A DNA stretch of 64,000 nucleotides from Chitinimonas viridis (GTDB lineage Bacteria > Pseudomonadota > Gammaproteobacteria > Burkholderiales > Chitinimonadaceae), in contig NZ_JAUFPU010000018.1 of assembly GCF_030409555.1 (NCBI RefSeq), positions 259,937-323,936 of the forward strand, given 5' to 3'. The position numbers and the translations under genes were made by a program. Shown here piece after piece: positions 27,426-36,306 of the stretch (within the stretch, counting starts at the first letter, position 1; every line of letters starts with the position of its first letter). Below the pieces are notes generated by a model that did not search any database, was not told the origin of the DNA, and worked only from the letters and a program-made list of their open reading frames with translations.

Positions 27426-29060
27426 ATGCACGCACTCGATCTACCGCCCTTCGATGCCTCCCTGCCCATGGAGTTTGCCGACGCGCGCGGCTTCCGGGAC
27501 TGGCTAAAACTGGTGCCCATGATCAATGTGCGGCAGGCCCACGGCGAGGTGCTGGACACACTGGCCCGCCTCAACGTCAGCCCGGTGCTGCCGATAGAGC
27601 GGCTGAAAATGCTGGAGATGCTGCGCGAGCCGGTCGCCATGCTGCAGGAGGAAAACGCCAAGCGCTACTTCGGCAAGCCCTTCCCCCTGGCCCTGACCGA
27701 AGACGGCATCTGGCTGGCCAACAACCAGCTCTGGCTGGCCATGAGCACAGGCTACCGGCATTGCTGGCAAGCAGCCATCAAGGGCGACGTGATGGTGGCC
27801 GATCACAAGGCCCTGGCTGGCCAACGTGCCCTGCGCTATGCCGCCCTGGCCATACGCGAGCACCACTTGGCCTACCGGGTCGTGCCGCAAGCCCGTTGGG
27901 ATGATCTGTACGCGCTCTACCAGATCGCAACCGATGCCGATGTCGCCACCAAGATCGTCAAGGACAGCCTCAACAAGCAGACCGAGCTTTCGTCCTGCCA
28001 TGCGGCCTTCCTGCAGGCCCTGCTGCTGGCGGCCGCCAATCCCAGCTCCATGCCGGTGCGGCAGATCATCTGGACAGATCGCTTGCTGGATCGCTGGTCC
28101 AATCAGGCCGCCATGGCCACCGTCTCCCCCGCAGACCAGGACAAAGGGGTATTGGCCTTCAATCTGGCGGCACCGGGAGAACTCAAGCGGCACGACCCGC
28201 CGCCCAGCGGCGAAGGCTGGCGTTTCCTCGATATTGACCCCATAGGCAAGAGCATCAAGAAGCGCATCAAGTACCTGCGTGCCGGCGAATCGCCCGCCCA
28301 GTTGGGCCTGGGCGAAGAATACGCCGCCACCACGGTAGAAAACCACCTGATCGGGCTCTACCAGGAATGGTGTGACCTGCCGATAGAACGCGGCATGCCC
28401 CGTCGCCCTGCCAGGGATGATGCGCCCGAGGCCCAGGTAGGCCTGGGACTGGTGGCCACCCACTTTGCCGTCGGCGGCGAGCGCTTTGGCCAGCCGGCCG
28501 AACCCATGGAAGTCCGTGGCCGCGCCATCGCCGACTTCCAGCTGTTCGGCGGCCAGGCCCATCACCTGAGCGCTGCCAAGGTCAATCGCGATGCCGAGCC
28601 GGAACCCGAGATGGAGGCCTGGCGGGTACACAATGAGAGCGCGCTGGGCTTCAAGCTGGAGCGCAACGAGCCCGGTGGCCGCCTGATGCATGGCCAACTG
28701 GTTGCCGTGCGCCCCCGCCCAGGCCAGGGATACATGGTCGGCACCGTGCGCTGGCTGCTGGAAGGCAGCAACGGCGAGATCGCCATGGGCGTGCGCGCCC
28801 TGCCCGGCATGCCGCAAGCCGTGGCCGTACGCGCCACCGGCCTCAATACCTTCTCCAATCGCTTCACCCAGGCCCTGCTGCTACCGGGCATGCCCACCCT
28901 GCAGGCACTGCCCAGCCTGTTGCTGCCGCCCACCTGGTTCAAGGCAGGCCGCATCATCGAAGTACATATCGAAGGTCAGATCAAGAAGGTCAGGCTGGAC
29001 CAGTTGATAGAGCGTGGTCAGGATTTCGAGCGTGTCGCCTTCCAGGGCGAGATAGGCTAG
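27426..29060 (+). CDS. Conserved protein with PilZ-like C-terminus
   Basis: 544-residue cytosolic protein; I cannot name its family. The N-terminal two thirds (about 1-330) is mostly helical with no catalytic motif I recognise. The C-terminal part (about 395-480) looks like a beta-barrel with an N-x-S-x-x-G element (RVHNESALGFKL), reminiscent of the second c-di-GMP motif of PilZ domains, but no RxxxR motif stands in front, so ligand binding is doubtful. It begins 2 bases after the HIT gene and converges on hda. A regulatory or scaffold role is possible; nothing shows it directly. Confidence 0.65.
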   Translation: MHALDLPPFDASLPMEFADARGFRDWLKLVPMINVRQAHGEVLDTLARLNVSPVLPIERLKMLEMLREPVAMLQEENAKRYFGKPFPLALTEDGIWLANNQLWLAMSTGYRHCWQAAIKGDVMVADHKALAGQRALRYAALAIREHHLAYRVVPQARWDDLYALYQIATDADVATKIVKDSLNKQTELSSCHAAFLQALLLAAANPSSMPVRQIIWTDRLLDRWSNQAAMATVSPADQDKGVLAFNLAAPGELKRHDPPPSGEGWRFLDIDPIGKSIKKRIKYLRAGESPAQLGLGEEYAATTVENHLIGLYQEWCDLPIERGMPRRPARDDAPEAQVGLGLVATHFAVGGERFGQPAEPMEVRGRAIADFQLFGGQAHHLSAAKVNRDAEPEPEMEAWRVHNESALGFKLERNEPGGRLMHGQLVAVRPRPGQGYMVGTVRWLLEGSNGEIAMGVRALPGMPQAVAVRATGLNTFSNRFTQALLLPGMPTLQALPSLLLPPTWFKAGRIIEVHIEGQIKKVRLDQLIERGQDFERVAFQGEIG

Positions 29061-29087
29061 CCCACACCCGCCACCAAGCCGGCGCCG

Positions 29088-29807
29088 CTACCAGGGCAGG
29101 GTGCCATTCCAAGACCCCTGGGCCTGCGGCGCCTCGTCGGCATCGCGCAGCACCTCTCGCACCAGGGGCAAGGTCAAAGGGCGGCCACGTGCCAAGGCCG
29201 CCCGGTCCAGGCTATCGAGCAGGCGGGTCAGCTCGCCCAGGTCGCGGCTGCGATGCAGCAACAACCAGCGGCAAACCGCCTCATCGACCTCGCAACCACG
29301 GGCACGCGCCCGATGGCGCAGCAGCGCGGCCTTGTCCTCATCGTCAGGCTCGCCTATCTCGAACACCAGGCCCCAGCCCAGGCGGGTCGTCAGGTCCTCG
29401 CGCAGCAGCTGGCGGGCCGGCGGCTGCAGGCCGGCTGTCAGTATCACCCGTCCCGCTTCGCGCTGGGCATTGATCAGACCAAACAGCACGATCTGTTCCT
29501 CCTCGCCCAGGCCATCCACATGGTCCACCGCCAGCAATTCGTAGCCATGGGCCGCCTCGGCCAGCGGCTGCCGGGCAGCGTCCCAGTAATAGGCAAACAG
29601 GCCCTGGGCCATGGCCCGCTGGACGGTAGCACGCAGCAGATGACTCTTGCCGGTGCCGTGAGCACCCCACAGATACACGCACCCCTCCCCCCCCTGGCCA
29701 TCAGCCAGGCTCTGCAAGGCCATAAAGGCCTCCATATTGGGGCCGATGAGGAAATCATCGAAGCCAAAGGGCTCAGGTAGCTGTAGATCCAGCGGCAGCT
29801 GCTTCAT
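29088..29807 (-). CDS. hda: DnaA regulatory inactivator Hda
   Basis: DnaA-related AAA+ protein that, bound to the sliding clamp, stimulates hydrolysis of DnaA-ATP after initiation and prevents re-initiation. The 239-residue product begins MKQLPLDLQL, a QxxLxL clamp-binding motif at the extreme N-terminus as in Hda, and has Walker A GAHGTGKSHLL (about 48-58), a Walker B-like LLAVDHVDGL, and a C-terminal helical lid (DLGELTRLLDSLDRAALARGRPLT). It lacks the DnaA DNA-binding domain. The ATG overlaps the stop of the upstream permease gene as ATGA, a pairing common in Proteobacteria. Confidence 0.92.
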   Translation of the reverse strand: MKQLPLDLQLPEPFGFDDFLIGPNMEAFMALQSLADGQGGEGCVYLWGAHGTGKSHLLRATVQRAMAQGLFAYYWDAARQPLAEAAHGYELLAVDHVDGLGEEEQIVLFGLINAQREAGRVILTAGLQPPARQLLREDLTTRLGWGLVFEIGEPDDEDKAALLRHRARARGCEVDEAVCRWLLLHRSRDLGELTRLLDSLDRAALARGRPLTLPLVREVLRDADEAPQAQGSWNGTLPW

Positions 29808-30874
29808 CGCAGGTACAGGGGGCTATCCAGATATTGCTGCCGAACATGGCGCAGACCCACCAGCAGGGCCGCCGCCAGCGGCAGCGCCAGCAACACGCCG
29901 ACAAAGCCGAACAGCTGACCAAAGGCCATCAAGGCAAAGATCACGGCCACAGGATGCAGGCCGATACGCTCGCCCACCAGCTTGGGGGTAATCACAAAGC
30001 CTTCCAGCAACTGGCCCATCAGGAACACCCCCCACACCGGCAGCAAGCCGCCCAGCGACTGGAACTGCAGGCCCGCAGCCAAGGTAGCCAGCAGCACGCC
30101 GACTATCACCCCCAGGTAGGGGATGAACACCAGGATGCCGGCGATGATGCCGATGGGCAGGGCCGACTTCACGCCGCAGAGCCACAGGCCCAGGCTGTAG
30201 AACACCGCCATCAGCAGCATGACCGAGATCTGGCCACGCAGGAATTCCCCCAGCACATCGTCCACCTCCGCCACCAGGCCGGTGACGGTCGCCTGCAGGC
30301 GTACCGGTATCAAGGCCCTGACATGGCCTATCAGCACATGCCAGTCGCGCATGAAATAGAACAGCACCACCGGCAGCAGCACCAGATTGGCCAGCAGCCC
30401 CACCACAGCCAAACCACCCGATGTCAGCGAGGGCAGCACCGCCTTGAAGGCCTGCCCAGCCTCGGCCCCATGGGCAGTCAGCCAGGTCTTGATGGATTCG
30501 GTATCCAGCGACAGCTCCAGACCCAGCCGCTGCGACAGCAAGGGCGCCACCCGGTCACGCAGCCAGGCCAGCAGCTCCGGCACATAGCCATATAGCGCAC
30601 TCAGTTGCTGCACAAACAGCGGCACCACGATCAACACCAGCGCCACCAGCATCAGCAGAAGGCCCGCCAGCACCACACCCACCGCCACGCTGCGGTCCCA
30701 GCCCCGCGCTGCCAGCCTGCCCACCAGGGGTTCCAGGATATACGCCAGCACGGCAGCCGTGACAAAGGGTGCCAGTACCGGTGCCAGCAGGTAGAGGACG
30801 ATCAGTATGGCCAGCCCCAGGCCAAGCGGCCAGTAGCGGGTCCAGGTAGGTTTGAGCGGGCGGCGACGTTTCAT
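29804..30874 (-). CDS. AI-2E/PerM family transporter
   Basis: 356-residue inner-membrane protein of the AI-2E transporter (PerM/TqsA) family with about eight hydrophobic segments; typical paired helices at the N-terminus (LGLAILIVLYLLAPVLAPFVTAAVLAYILEPLV), a soluble segment around 65-150 and the conserved late region GIIAGILVFIPYLGVIVGVLLA. The family covers AI-2 exporters and Na+/H+ antiporters, so no substrate is assigned. It is translationally coupled to hda by ATGA. It is divergent from purM; the 245-base gap holds no clear promoter that I would call. Confidence 0.85.
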   Translation of the reverse strand: MKRRRPLKPTWTRYWPLGLGLAILIVLYLLAPVLAPFVTAAVLAYILEPLVGRLAARGWDRSVAVGVVLAGLLLMLVALVLIVVPLFVQQLSALYGYVPELLAWLRDRVAPLLSQRLGLELSLDTESIKTWLTAHGAEAGQAFKAVLPSLTSGGLAVVGLLANLVLLPVVLFYFMRDWHVLIGHVRALIPVRLQATVTGLVAEVDDVLGEFLRGQISVMLLMAVFYSLGLWLCGVKSALPIGIIAGILVFIPYLGVIVGVLLATLAAGLQFQSLGGLLPVWGVFLMGQLLEGFVITPKLVGERIGLHPVAVIFALMAFGQLFGFVGVLLALPLAAALLVGLRHVRQQYLDSPLYLR

Positions 30875-31119
30875 TTCGGGTAAAATGCGCGCGAATTCCG
30901 GTGCTTACAGTGATAAGGCCTATAAATCTGGCATGGCTTGTTGCCGCCAGTGCTGCATTGTAACCGCACCGCCGTCGCCAACGCGCCGGTTTTCGCGGCC
31001 TGATGGCCGCAACACAGACCCGCAACCCCGCCAGCGTGCGCAGCCCGCCTCCAACCCGATGGAGGGCCAGGGCGCGAATGGCAGGGGCGGCCCAGATTCC
31101 AACGTTCACCGAGCCTACC

Positions 31120-32163
31120 ATGAGCCAAGCCCCACAAAGCCTTTCCTATCGCGATGCCGGCGTCGATATCGATGCGGGTGACCAGCTGGTCGAGAACATC
31201 AAGCCCTTCGCCAAGCGCACCATGCGGCCGGAAGTCCTGTCCGGCATCGGTGGCTTCGGCGGCCTGGTCGAGATCAGCAAGAAGTTCAAGGAACCGGTGC
31301 TGGTATCGGGCACCGATGGCGTGGGCACCAAGCTCAAGCTGGCATTCGAACTGAACCGCCACGACACCGTAGGCATAGACCTGGTGGCCATGAGCGTCAA
31401 CGACATCCTGGTGCAAGGCGCCGAACCCCTGTTCTTCCTCGATTACTTCGCCTGCGGCAAGCTGGATGTCACCAGCGCCACCGAAGTCATCAAGGGCATA
31501 GCCAGCGGCTGCGAGCAATCGGGCTGCGCCCTGATCGGCGGCGAAACTGCCGAAATGCCAGGCATGTACCCCCTGGGCGAGTACGATCTGGCCGGCTTTG
31601 CCGTCGGCGTGGTGGAAAAGAGCAAGATCATCACCGGCGAGCACATCGCCCCCGGTGATGTGGTGCTGGGCCTGGCCTCCAATGGCGCCCACTCCAATGG
31701 CTATTCGCTGATCCGCAAGATCCTGCATCTGACAGAAGCCGACTACAACGCCTCCTTCGACGGCGGACGCTCGCTGGCCGATGTGGTGATGGCCCCCACC
31801 CGTCTCTATGTGAAACCCATCCTCAAGCTGATGGAAAGCCTCACCGTGAAGGGCATGGCCCATATCACCGGCGGCGGCATCACCGAGAACGTGCCGCGCG
31901 TGCTGCCCGACCACACCGTGGCCCAGATCGACGCCAAGTCCTGGCAGTTGCCCAAGCTGTTCCAATGGCTGCAAGCCCAGGGCAATGTCGAAACGCAGGA
32001 AATGTACCGTACCTTCAACTGCGGCATCGGCATGGTGGTGATCGTTTCGGCGGCAGATGCCGAAGCCGCCAGCAAGCTGCTGGCCGCCGAAGGCGAGACC
32101 GTCTACCGCCTGGGCACCATCCGTGCCCGCAACGGTGACGAGCACCAGACCCAGGTTGCCTGA
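31120..32163 (+). CDS. purM: Phosphoribosylformylglycinamidine cyclo-ligase
   Basis: AIR synthetase: closes FGAM to 5-aminoimidazole ribotide with ATP (step 5 of purine synthesis). The 347-residue product has the family N-terminus [22 protein letters not shown], the [10 protein letters not shown] substrate loop, [31 protein letters not shown] and [11 protein letters not shown], and [13 protein letters not shown]. Length equals E. coli PurM (345). The ATG at 31120 is chosen over an upstream in-frame codon because the conserved sequence begins here. purN follows after 124 bases, the same order as in E. coli. Confidence 0.96.
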   Translation: MSQAPQSLSYRDAGVDIDAGDQLVENIKPFAKRTMRPEVLSGIGGFGGLVEISKKFKEPVLVSGTDGVGTKLKLAFELNRHDTVGIDLVAMSVNDILVQGAEPLFFLDYFACGKLDVTSATEVIKGIASGCEQSGCALIGGETAEMPGMYPLGEYDLAGFAVGVVEKSKIITGEHIAPGDVVLGLASNGAHSNGYSLIRKILHLTEADYNASFDGGRSLADVVMAPTRLYVKPILKLMESLTVKGMAHITGGGITENVPRVLPDHTVAQIDAKSWQLPKLFQWLQAQGNVETQEMYRTFNCGIGMVVIVSAADAEAASKLLAAEGETVYRLGTIRARNGDEHQTQVA

Positions 32164-32178
32164 GTCCCATCGGTCCTT

Positions 32179-32213
32179 CCGGGCCAGGCCGGCACTGCCG
32201 GCACCGGCCCGGG
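32179..32213 (+). repeat. GC hairpin in the purM-purN gap
   Basis: Outer arms CCGGGCC/GGCCCGG (32179-32185, 32207-32213) with an inner perfect stem GCCGGC-ACT-GCCGGC (32188-32202). It has no T run and may limit read-through or stabilise purM mRNA rather than terminate. Confidence 0.5.
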
Positions 32214-32287
32214 GCTGATCCGCCCGTTCGATACGCCATCGCGGCGCCTGGCCAAGCAGCCAGGCCCGCAGGATAGCCGCTGCACCT

Positions 32288-32884
32288 ATGAAAAACATCG
32301 TCATCCTGATCTCCGGCCGTGGCTCCAATATGCAGGCCATCGTCGAAGCCGCCATCCCCGGCGCGCACATCGCCGCCGTCATTGCCAACCGGCCCGATGC
32401 GGCCGGCCTGGCCTGGGCGGCTGAACGCGGTATTGCCACCGTCGCGCTCGATCACAAGCAATACGCCAGCCGTGAAGCCTTCGATACCGAACTGGCCGCC
32501 CGCATAGACAGCTTCCAGCCCGATCTGGTGGTGCTGGCCGGCTTCATGCGCATACTGACGCCAGCCTTCACCCAGCATTACGCAGGCCGGATGTTCAATA
32601 TCCACCCCTCCTTGCTACCCGCCTTCCCCGGCCTGCATACCCACCAGCGTGCCATCGATGCCGGCTGCAAGCTGGCCGGCTGTACCGTCCACTTCGTCAC
32701 GGCCGAGCTCGATCATGGCCCCATCGTGTTCCAGGCTGCTGTGCCGGTGCTGGACGACGACACCGAGACCAGTCTGGCCCAGCGGGTGCTGGCAGAGGAA
32801 CACCGGCTCTACCCCGCCGCCGTGCAGGCGTTTGTCGAAGGTCGGCTGGAAGTGGACGGACTGCGTGTCCGTCACCTCGGATAG
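32288..32884 (+). CDS. purN: Phosphoribosylglycinamide formyltransferase PurN
   Basis: Transfers formyl from 10-formyl-THF to GAR (step 3 of purine synthesis). The 198-residue product begins MKNIVILISGRGSNMQAIVEA (phosphate-binding SGRGSN), and has the catalytic Asn-His-Asp triad in MFNIHPSLLPAFPGL (Asn/His) and ELDHGPIVFQ (Asp). Length matches folate-dependent PurN (about 210). It is followed after 4 bases by a DUF3108 gene, so purN, the two DUF3108 genes and rsmB are probably one transcript. Confidence 0.95.
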   Translation: MKNIVILISGRGSNMQAIVEAAIPGAHIAAVIANRPDAAGLAWAAERGIATVALDHKQYASREAFDTELAARIDSFQPDLVVLAGFMRILTPAFTQHYAGRMFNIHPSLLPAFPGLHTHQRAIDAGCKLAGCTVHFVTAELDHGPIVFQAAVPVLDDDTETSLAQRVLAEEHRLYPAAVQAFVEGRLEVDGLRVRHLG

Positions 32885-32888
32885 GTCT

Positions 32889-34052
32889 ATGCGAGCCAGG
32901 CTGTCGCCGCTCTTCCTCATCGCCCTACTCGCCTCCCTGCTGCTGCACCTCACTGCCAGCCTGGGCGATACCCTGTGGCTGTGGTGGCAGCACGACCCAC
33001 TGACCGACATCCCGCTGATCCAGCCCTCGCAGCGCAAGCTCCAGGGCAGGCAGCTGACAGACCATGCCAGCCGTCGGCTGCTGGCAGGCATCCAGCCGCT
33101 CGATGCCCTGCAGGTGCAGCTAGGCCTGCCGGCCGAGCCGGCCAGCCCACCCACGCCCCTGGCTGAGGCCAAAACCCCGGCTGCGCCCGTGGCACCACCC
33201 CAACCCTCCGCGCCGCCTCCCAAGCCGGCCGCCCCCCCACCCAAGCCCAGCACACCAGCGCCCCAAGTGCCGGTATCACCCCCCCAGGTGGCCGCAACCG
33301 CCGAACCCAGCCCACCCGCCGCCGCCACCGCTACGGTAGCGACGCCACCCGAGTCCACCGTCACCGTCGTACCTGCCGCCGCCGCCGCCGCGCGCCCGGT
33401 GCTGGATGGCCCCTTCCCCCGCCAGATCGACGTCAGCTACCTGATCAAAGGGGTGGCACTGGCCAAGCTCAAATGGCGCCAGGATGGTGATGAATATGAG
33501 ATCGACCTGCTGGGTAGCTTCCTGGGCCAGACCTACGAATGGAAAAGCGAGGGCGAGGTCGGCCCCCATGGCCTACGGCCCAAGCGCTTTACCGAGTGGC
33601 GCAACCGCAAGCCCGCCCCCCGCTACCTGGTGGAGTTCGACTGGCCCGCACAGCAGGTCAGCTTTGGCGAGCCCGCCAAGCGCCAGACTGCGCCGCTGCA
33701 GGAAGGCGCCCAGGACCTGTTCTCCGCACCCTACCAGTTCGCCCTGCAGGGCAGCAGGCTGCCCGACTTCACCATGCAGGTGGTCAGCGGCCGCAAGACC
33801 TATACTGTGCCATTCAAGCTGATAGGCGAAACGACGCTGACCCTGTCCGGCATCAAGGTGCCCACCCTGGTCCTGTCCGGCAGCCATGAGAAGCGCCGCT
33901 TCGAGTTCTACCTGGCGCCCGACTGGCACAATCTGCCCGTGCGCATACGCAGCGATGATGGCGAAGCCGTGCAGGACATGATCGCCGTCGAGGTCGCTTT
34001 TGACGGCAATACCGTGCTAGCACGCGCCGCACCCCGCGAGAGAGACCGTTGA
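32889..34052 (+). CDS. DUF3108 protein with TonB-like architecture
   Basis: 387-residue protein: a single N-terminal membrane anchor (LSPLFLIALLASLLLHLTASL, about 6-26), a long Pro/Ala-rich linker (about 85-180) and a C-terminal DUF3108 beta-rich domain (about 190-375, from FPRQIDVSYLIKGVALAKLKW). Topology suggests an inner-membrane anchor with the DUF3108 domain in the periplasm, held away by the Pro-rich arm much as in TonB; function is unknown. ATG at 32889 follows the purN stop by 4 bases. A second, shorter DUF3108 gene follows immediately: its alternative TTG start would overlap the stop here. Confidence 0.8.
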   Translation: MRARLSPLFLIALLASLLLHLTASLGDTLWLWWQHDPLTDIPLIQPSQRKLQGRQLTDHASRRLLAGIQPLDALQVQLGLPAEPASPPTPLAEAKTPAAPVAPPQPSAPPPKPAAPPPKPSTPAPQVPVSPPQVAATAEPSPPAAATATVATPPESTVTVVPAAAAAARPVLDGPFPRQIDVSYLIKGVALAKLKWRQDGDEYEIDLLGSFLGQTYEWKSEGEVGPHGLRPKRFTEWRNRKPAPRYLVEFDWPAQQVSFGEPAKRQTAPLQEGAQDLFSAPYQFALQGSRLPDFTMQVVSGRKTYTVPFKLIGETTLTLSGIKVPTLVLSGSHEKRRFEFYLAPDWHNLPVRIRSDDGEAVQDMIAVEVAFDGNTVLARAAPRERDR

Positions 34053-34117
34053 TTCAGCAGGAGGTCAGCCGCCAGCCACTAAGCTGGTCGCCATCCCCAA
34101 CGCTCAAGGCACGCATC

Positions 34118-34795
34118 ATGATTGCACGTTCCCTGCTACTGACCCTCAGCCTCCTGGCCGCCACCGCGCCCCAGGCCGCCGACCTGCCACGCCAGGCCCG
34201 CATCACCTACGAAGCAAGGCTGAGCGGCCTGCCGGTGGGCGAGGCCGTACAACGCTGGCAGCGCGAAGGCAGCAAGTACACGCTGGATACCGAGATCACC
34301 CCCATACTGGGTTCCCGCATCCGCTATCACAGCGAAGGCGAGCTGACGCCCGCCGGCTTGCGCCCCAGCAGCTACGGCGAGTTCCGTGGCAGCAGCAGCA
34401 CCCCGCGCCAGCAGGCCCAGTTTGACTGGCGCACCCGGCAAGTCAGCTATGGCCCGGCCGACGCCTTGCAAAGCGCCCCGCTAGACAGCGGCGCGCAGGA
34501 TCTCAACACCCTGCCCTTCCAGCTCGCCTGGCTGGGCACCAAGACCACCGCCAATCTGCAGATCATCACCGGCCGCAAGCTGCGTGATGACGCCTTTACC
34601 GCCAGCACCGGCAGCCCGTTCGCCCTCATGGGCAAGCAAACGGCCACCCGTATCTGGCGCGCCCCGGACGGTGACAAGCGCACCGAATTCTGGCTCGCCA
34701 CCGATTACGCCAACCTGCCCGTCAAGATCGTCCGCCACGACGACAAGGGCGAGCTGCAGCTGATCGCCAAACACATCGAATACCAACTGGAATAA
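34118..34795 (+). CDS. Exported DUF3108 protein
   Basis: 225-residue protein with a signal peptide (MIARSLLLTLSLLAATAPQAA, cut probably after QAA) followed directly by a DUF3108 domain (LPRQARITYEARLSGLPVGEAVQRW ...). It is a paralogue of the upstream gene: both share the Y.a.lsglpvG/a..W pattern, a YHSEGEL/WKSEGEV motif and a late FWLATDYANLPVKI / FYLAPDWHNLPVRI motif, but this one lacks the Pro-rich arm. I prefer the ATG at 34118, which gives the signal peptide, over a TTG at 34049. It lies 2 bases before the rsmB-type gene. Confidence 0.82.
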   Translation: MIARSLLLTLSLLAATAPQAADLPRQARITYEARLSGLPVGEAVQRWQREGSKYTLDTEITPILGSRIRYHSEGELTPAGLRPSSYGEFRGSSSTPRQQAQFDWRTRQVSYGPADALQSAPLDSGAQDLNTLPFQLAWLGTKTTANLQIITGRKLRDDAFTASTGSPFALMGKQTATRIWRAPDGDKRTEFWLATDYANLPVKIVRHDDKGELQLIAKHIEYQLE

Positions 34796-34797
34796 CC

Positions 34798-36063
34798 ATG
34801 CCCCCACTGAATCAAGAACAATTCCACGCCGCCCTGGATGCCTTGCGCAACGCCCTGTCCTTCGCCGCACCGGCCGATGCCGTACTGTCGCGCTACTTCC
34901 GCGAGAACCCCAAGCTGGGCAGCCAGAACCGGCACTTCATCGCCGAAGCGGTGTTTGGCGTCATGCGGCAGAAGTTCGCACTGGACCGCATCTGCGGCGA
35001 AGACAACAGCCCCCGCCGGTTGCTGCTCGCCTGGCTGATACGTGGTGGCCGCAACCTGCGCGAATTCGAGCCCATCGTCTCGCGCGAAGACGAGCGCGCC
35101 TTCCTGGCCGGCGTCAAAGCCTTCAAGCTTGAGACTCTGACCCTGGCCGAACGGGCCGAGCTGCCCGAGTGGGTAGGTAGCGAGCTGCAGGCCAGTGGCA
35201 TGAGCGACGACGACATCCTCAGCCTGGGCCGGGCCCTGTCCCAGCCCGCCCCGCTGGACCTGCGCGTCAACACCCTCAAGATGAAGCGCGAGGCCGTCCA
35301 GGCCGAGCTGGAAGCCCTGGGCTACGAACACAGCCCCACGCCCTACTCGCCTTTCGGCCTGCGGCTGGCAGGCAAGCCCGCCATCAACCGCCACACCCTG
35401 TTCACCGAAGGCGCCATCGAAGTGCAGGACGAAGGCAGCCAGCTGCTGGGCCTGCTGGTCGGCCCCAAGCGCGGCGAGATGGTGGCCGACTTCTGTGCCG
35501 GTGCTGGCGGCAAGACGCTGCTGCTAGGCATGCTGATGGCCTCCAGCGGCCGCCTGTATGCGTTTGATGTTTCCGAGAAGCGGCTGGCCAACCTCAAGCC
35601 CCGCCTGGCACGTTCCGGCCTGTCCAATGTCCAGCCGCAACGCATAGAGAGCGAAAACGACAGCCGCATCAAGCGCCTGGCCGGCAAGCTGGACCGCGTG
35701 CTGGTCGACGCCCCCTGCTCCGGCATGGGCACCCTGCGCCGCAATCCCGACCTCAAGTTCCGCCAGAGCGCCACCAGCGTGGACGAGCTGAACCAGAAGC
35801 AGACCGCCATCCTGGCCTCGGCCGCCCGCCTGGTAAAGGTCGGTGGCCGGCTGGTCTACGCCACCTGCAGCATACTGCCGCGCGAAAACCAAGGCATAGT
35901 CGAAGCCTTCCTGGCCGCCCACCCCGGCTTCGAGCTGGTCCCCGCCAACCAGGTCTTGAAGGAACAGCGGGTAGACCTCGACACAGGCAACTACCTGCAG
36001 CTGCACCCGCAGATACACGGCTGCGACGGCTTCTTCGCTGCCGTGATGACACGCAAGGCCTGA
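34798..36063 (+). CDS. RsmB-family rRNA (cytosine-C5) methyltransferase
   Basis: 421-residue S-adenosylmethionine-dependent m5C methyltransferase of the NOL1/NOP2/Sun family. It has a helical NusB-like N-terminal region (about 1-140), the family motif VQDEGSQLLGLLVGPKRGEMVADFCAGAGGKTLLL (SAM motif I), DAPCSGMGTLRRNPD (motif IV cysteine) and YATCSILPRENQGIVEAFL (motif VI catalytic cysteine). It is RsmB-like rather than RsmF-like, but the canonical rsmB usually sits with fmt and def, so the exact target cytosine is uncertain. It starts 2 bases after the DUF3108 gene. Confidence 0.85.
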   Translation: MPPLNQEQFHAALDALRNALSFAAPADAVLSRYFRENPKLGSQNRHFIAEAVFGVMRQKFALDRICGEDNSPRRLLLAWLIRGGRNLREFEPIVSREDERAFLAGVKAFKLETLTLAERAELPEWVGSELQASGMSDDDILSLGRALSQPAPLDLRVNTLKMKREAVQAELEALGYEHSPTPYSPFGLRLAGKPAINRHTLFTEGAIEVQDEGSQLLGLLVGPKRGEMVADFCAGAGGKTLLLGMLMASSGRLYAFDVSEKRLANLKPRLARSGLSNVQPQRIESENDSRIKRLAGKLDRVLVDAPCSGMGTLRRNPDLKFRQSATSVDELNQKQTAILASAARLVKVGGRLVYATCSILPRENQGIVEAFLAAHPGFELVPANQVLKEQRVDLDTGNYLQLHPQIHGCDGFFAAVMTRKA

Positions 36064-36075
36064 TCTCGCGATGAT

Positions 36076-36106
36076 GGGCCGCCAGCCCGGCAGGTGCGGG
36101 CGGCCC
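36076..36106 (+). terminator. GC hairpin after the methyltransferase gene
   Basis: Arms GGGCCGCC (36076-36083) and GGCGGCCC (36099-36106) 13 bases after the stop. No T run; tentative. Confidence 0.4.
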
Positions 36107-36256
36107 TGATCACCGGCCCAGCGCTGAGCGCTCATCCAAGGCTGGCGTAGGTATAGGACGGGTACGGGCGCCCCCGCGCGGCGATCGACGTGGTTTGAAT
36201 CCGCTGCAGCGCTCAGTGACTGAAGTTCATAAATCACGCCGAGGTGGCAGGAAATG

Positions 36257-36287
36257 TTGGCTATGCTGCTCATATAGCCAATATATT
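36257..36287 (+). promoter_or_regulatory. Inverted repeat and -10-like box before the chemoreceptor gene
   Basis: Perfect 8-base arms TTGGCTAT (36257-36264) and ATAGCCAA (36274-36281), followed at once by TATATT (36282-36287) as a possible -10; the left arm would overlap the -35 position. GGAGG (36299-36303) sits 3 bases before the ATG. A repressor or activator site is possible. Confidence 0.45.
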
Positions 36288-36306
36288 CTTGTGCGCCCGG
36301 AGGCCC

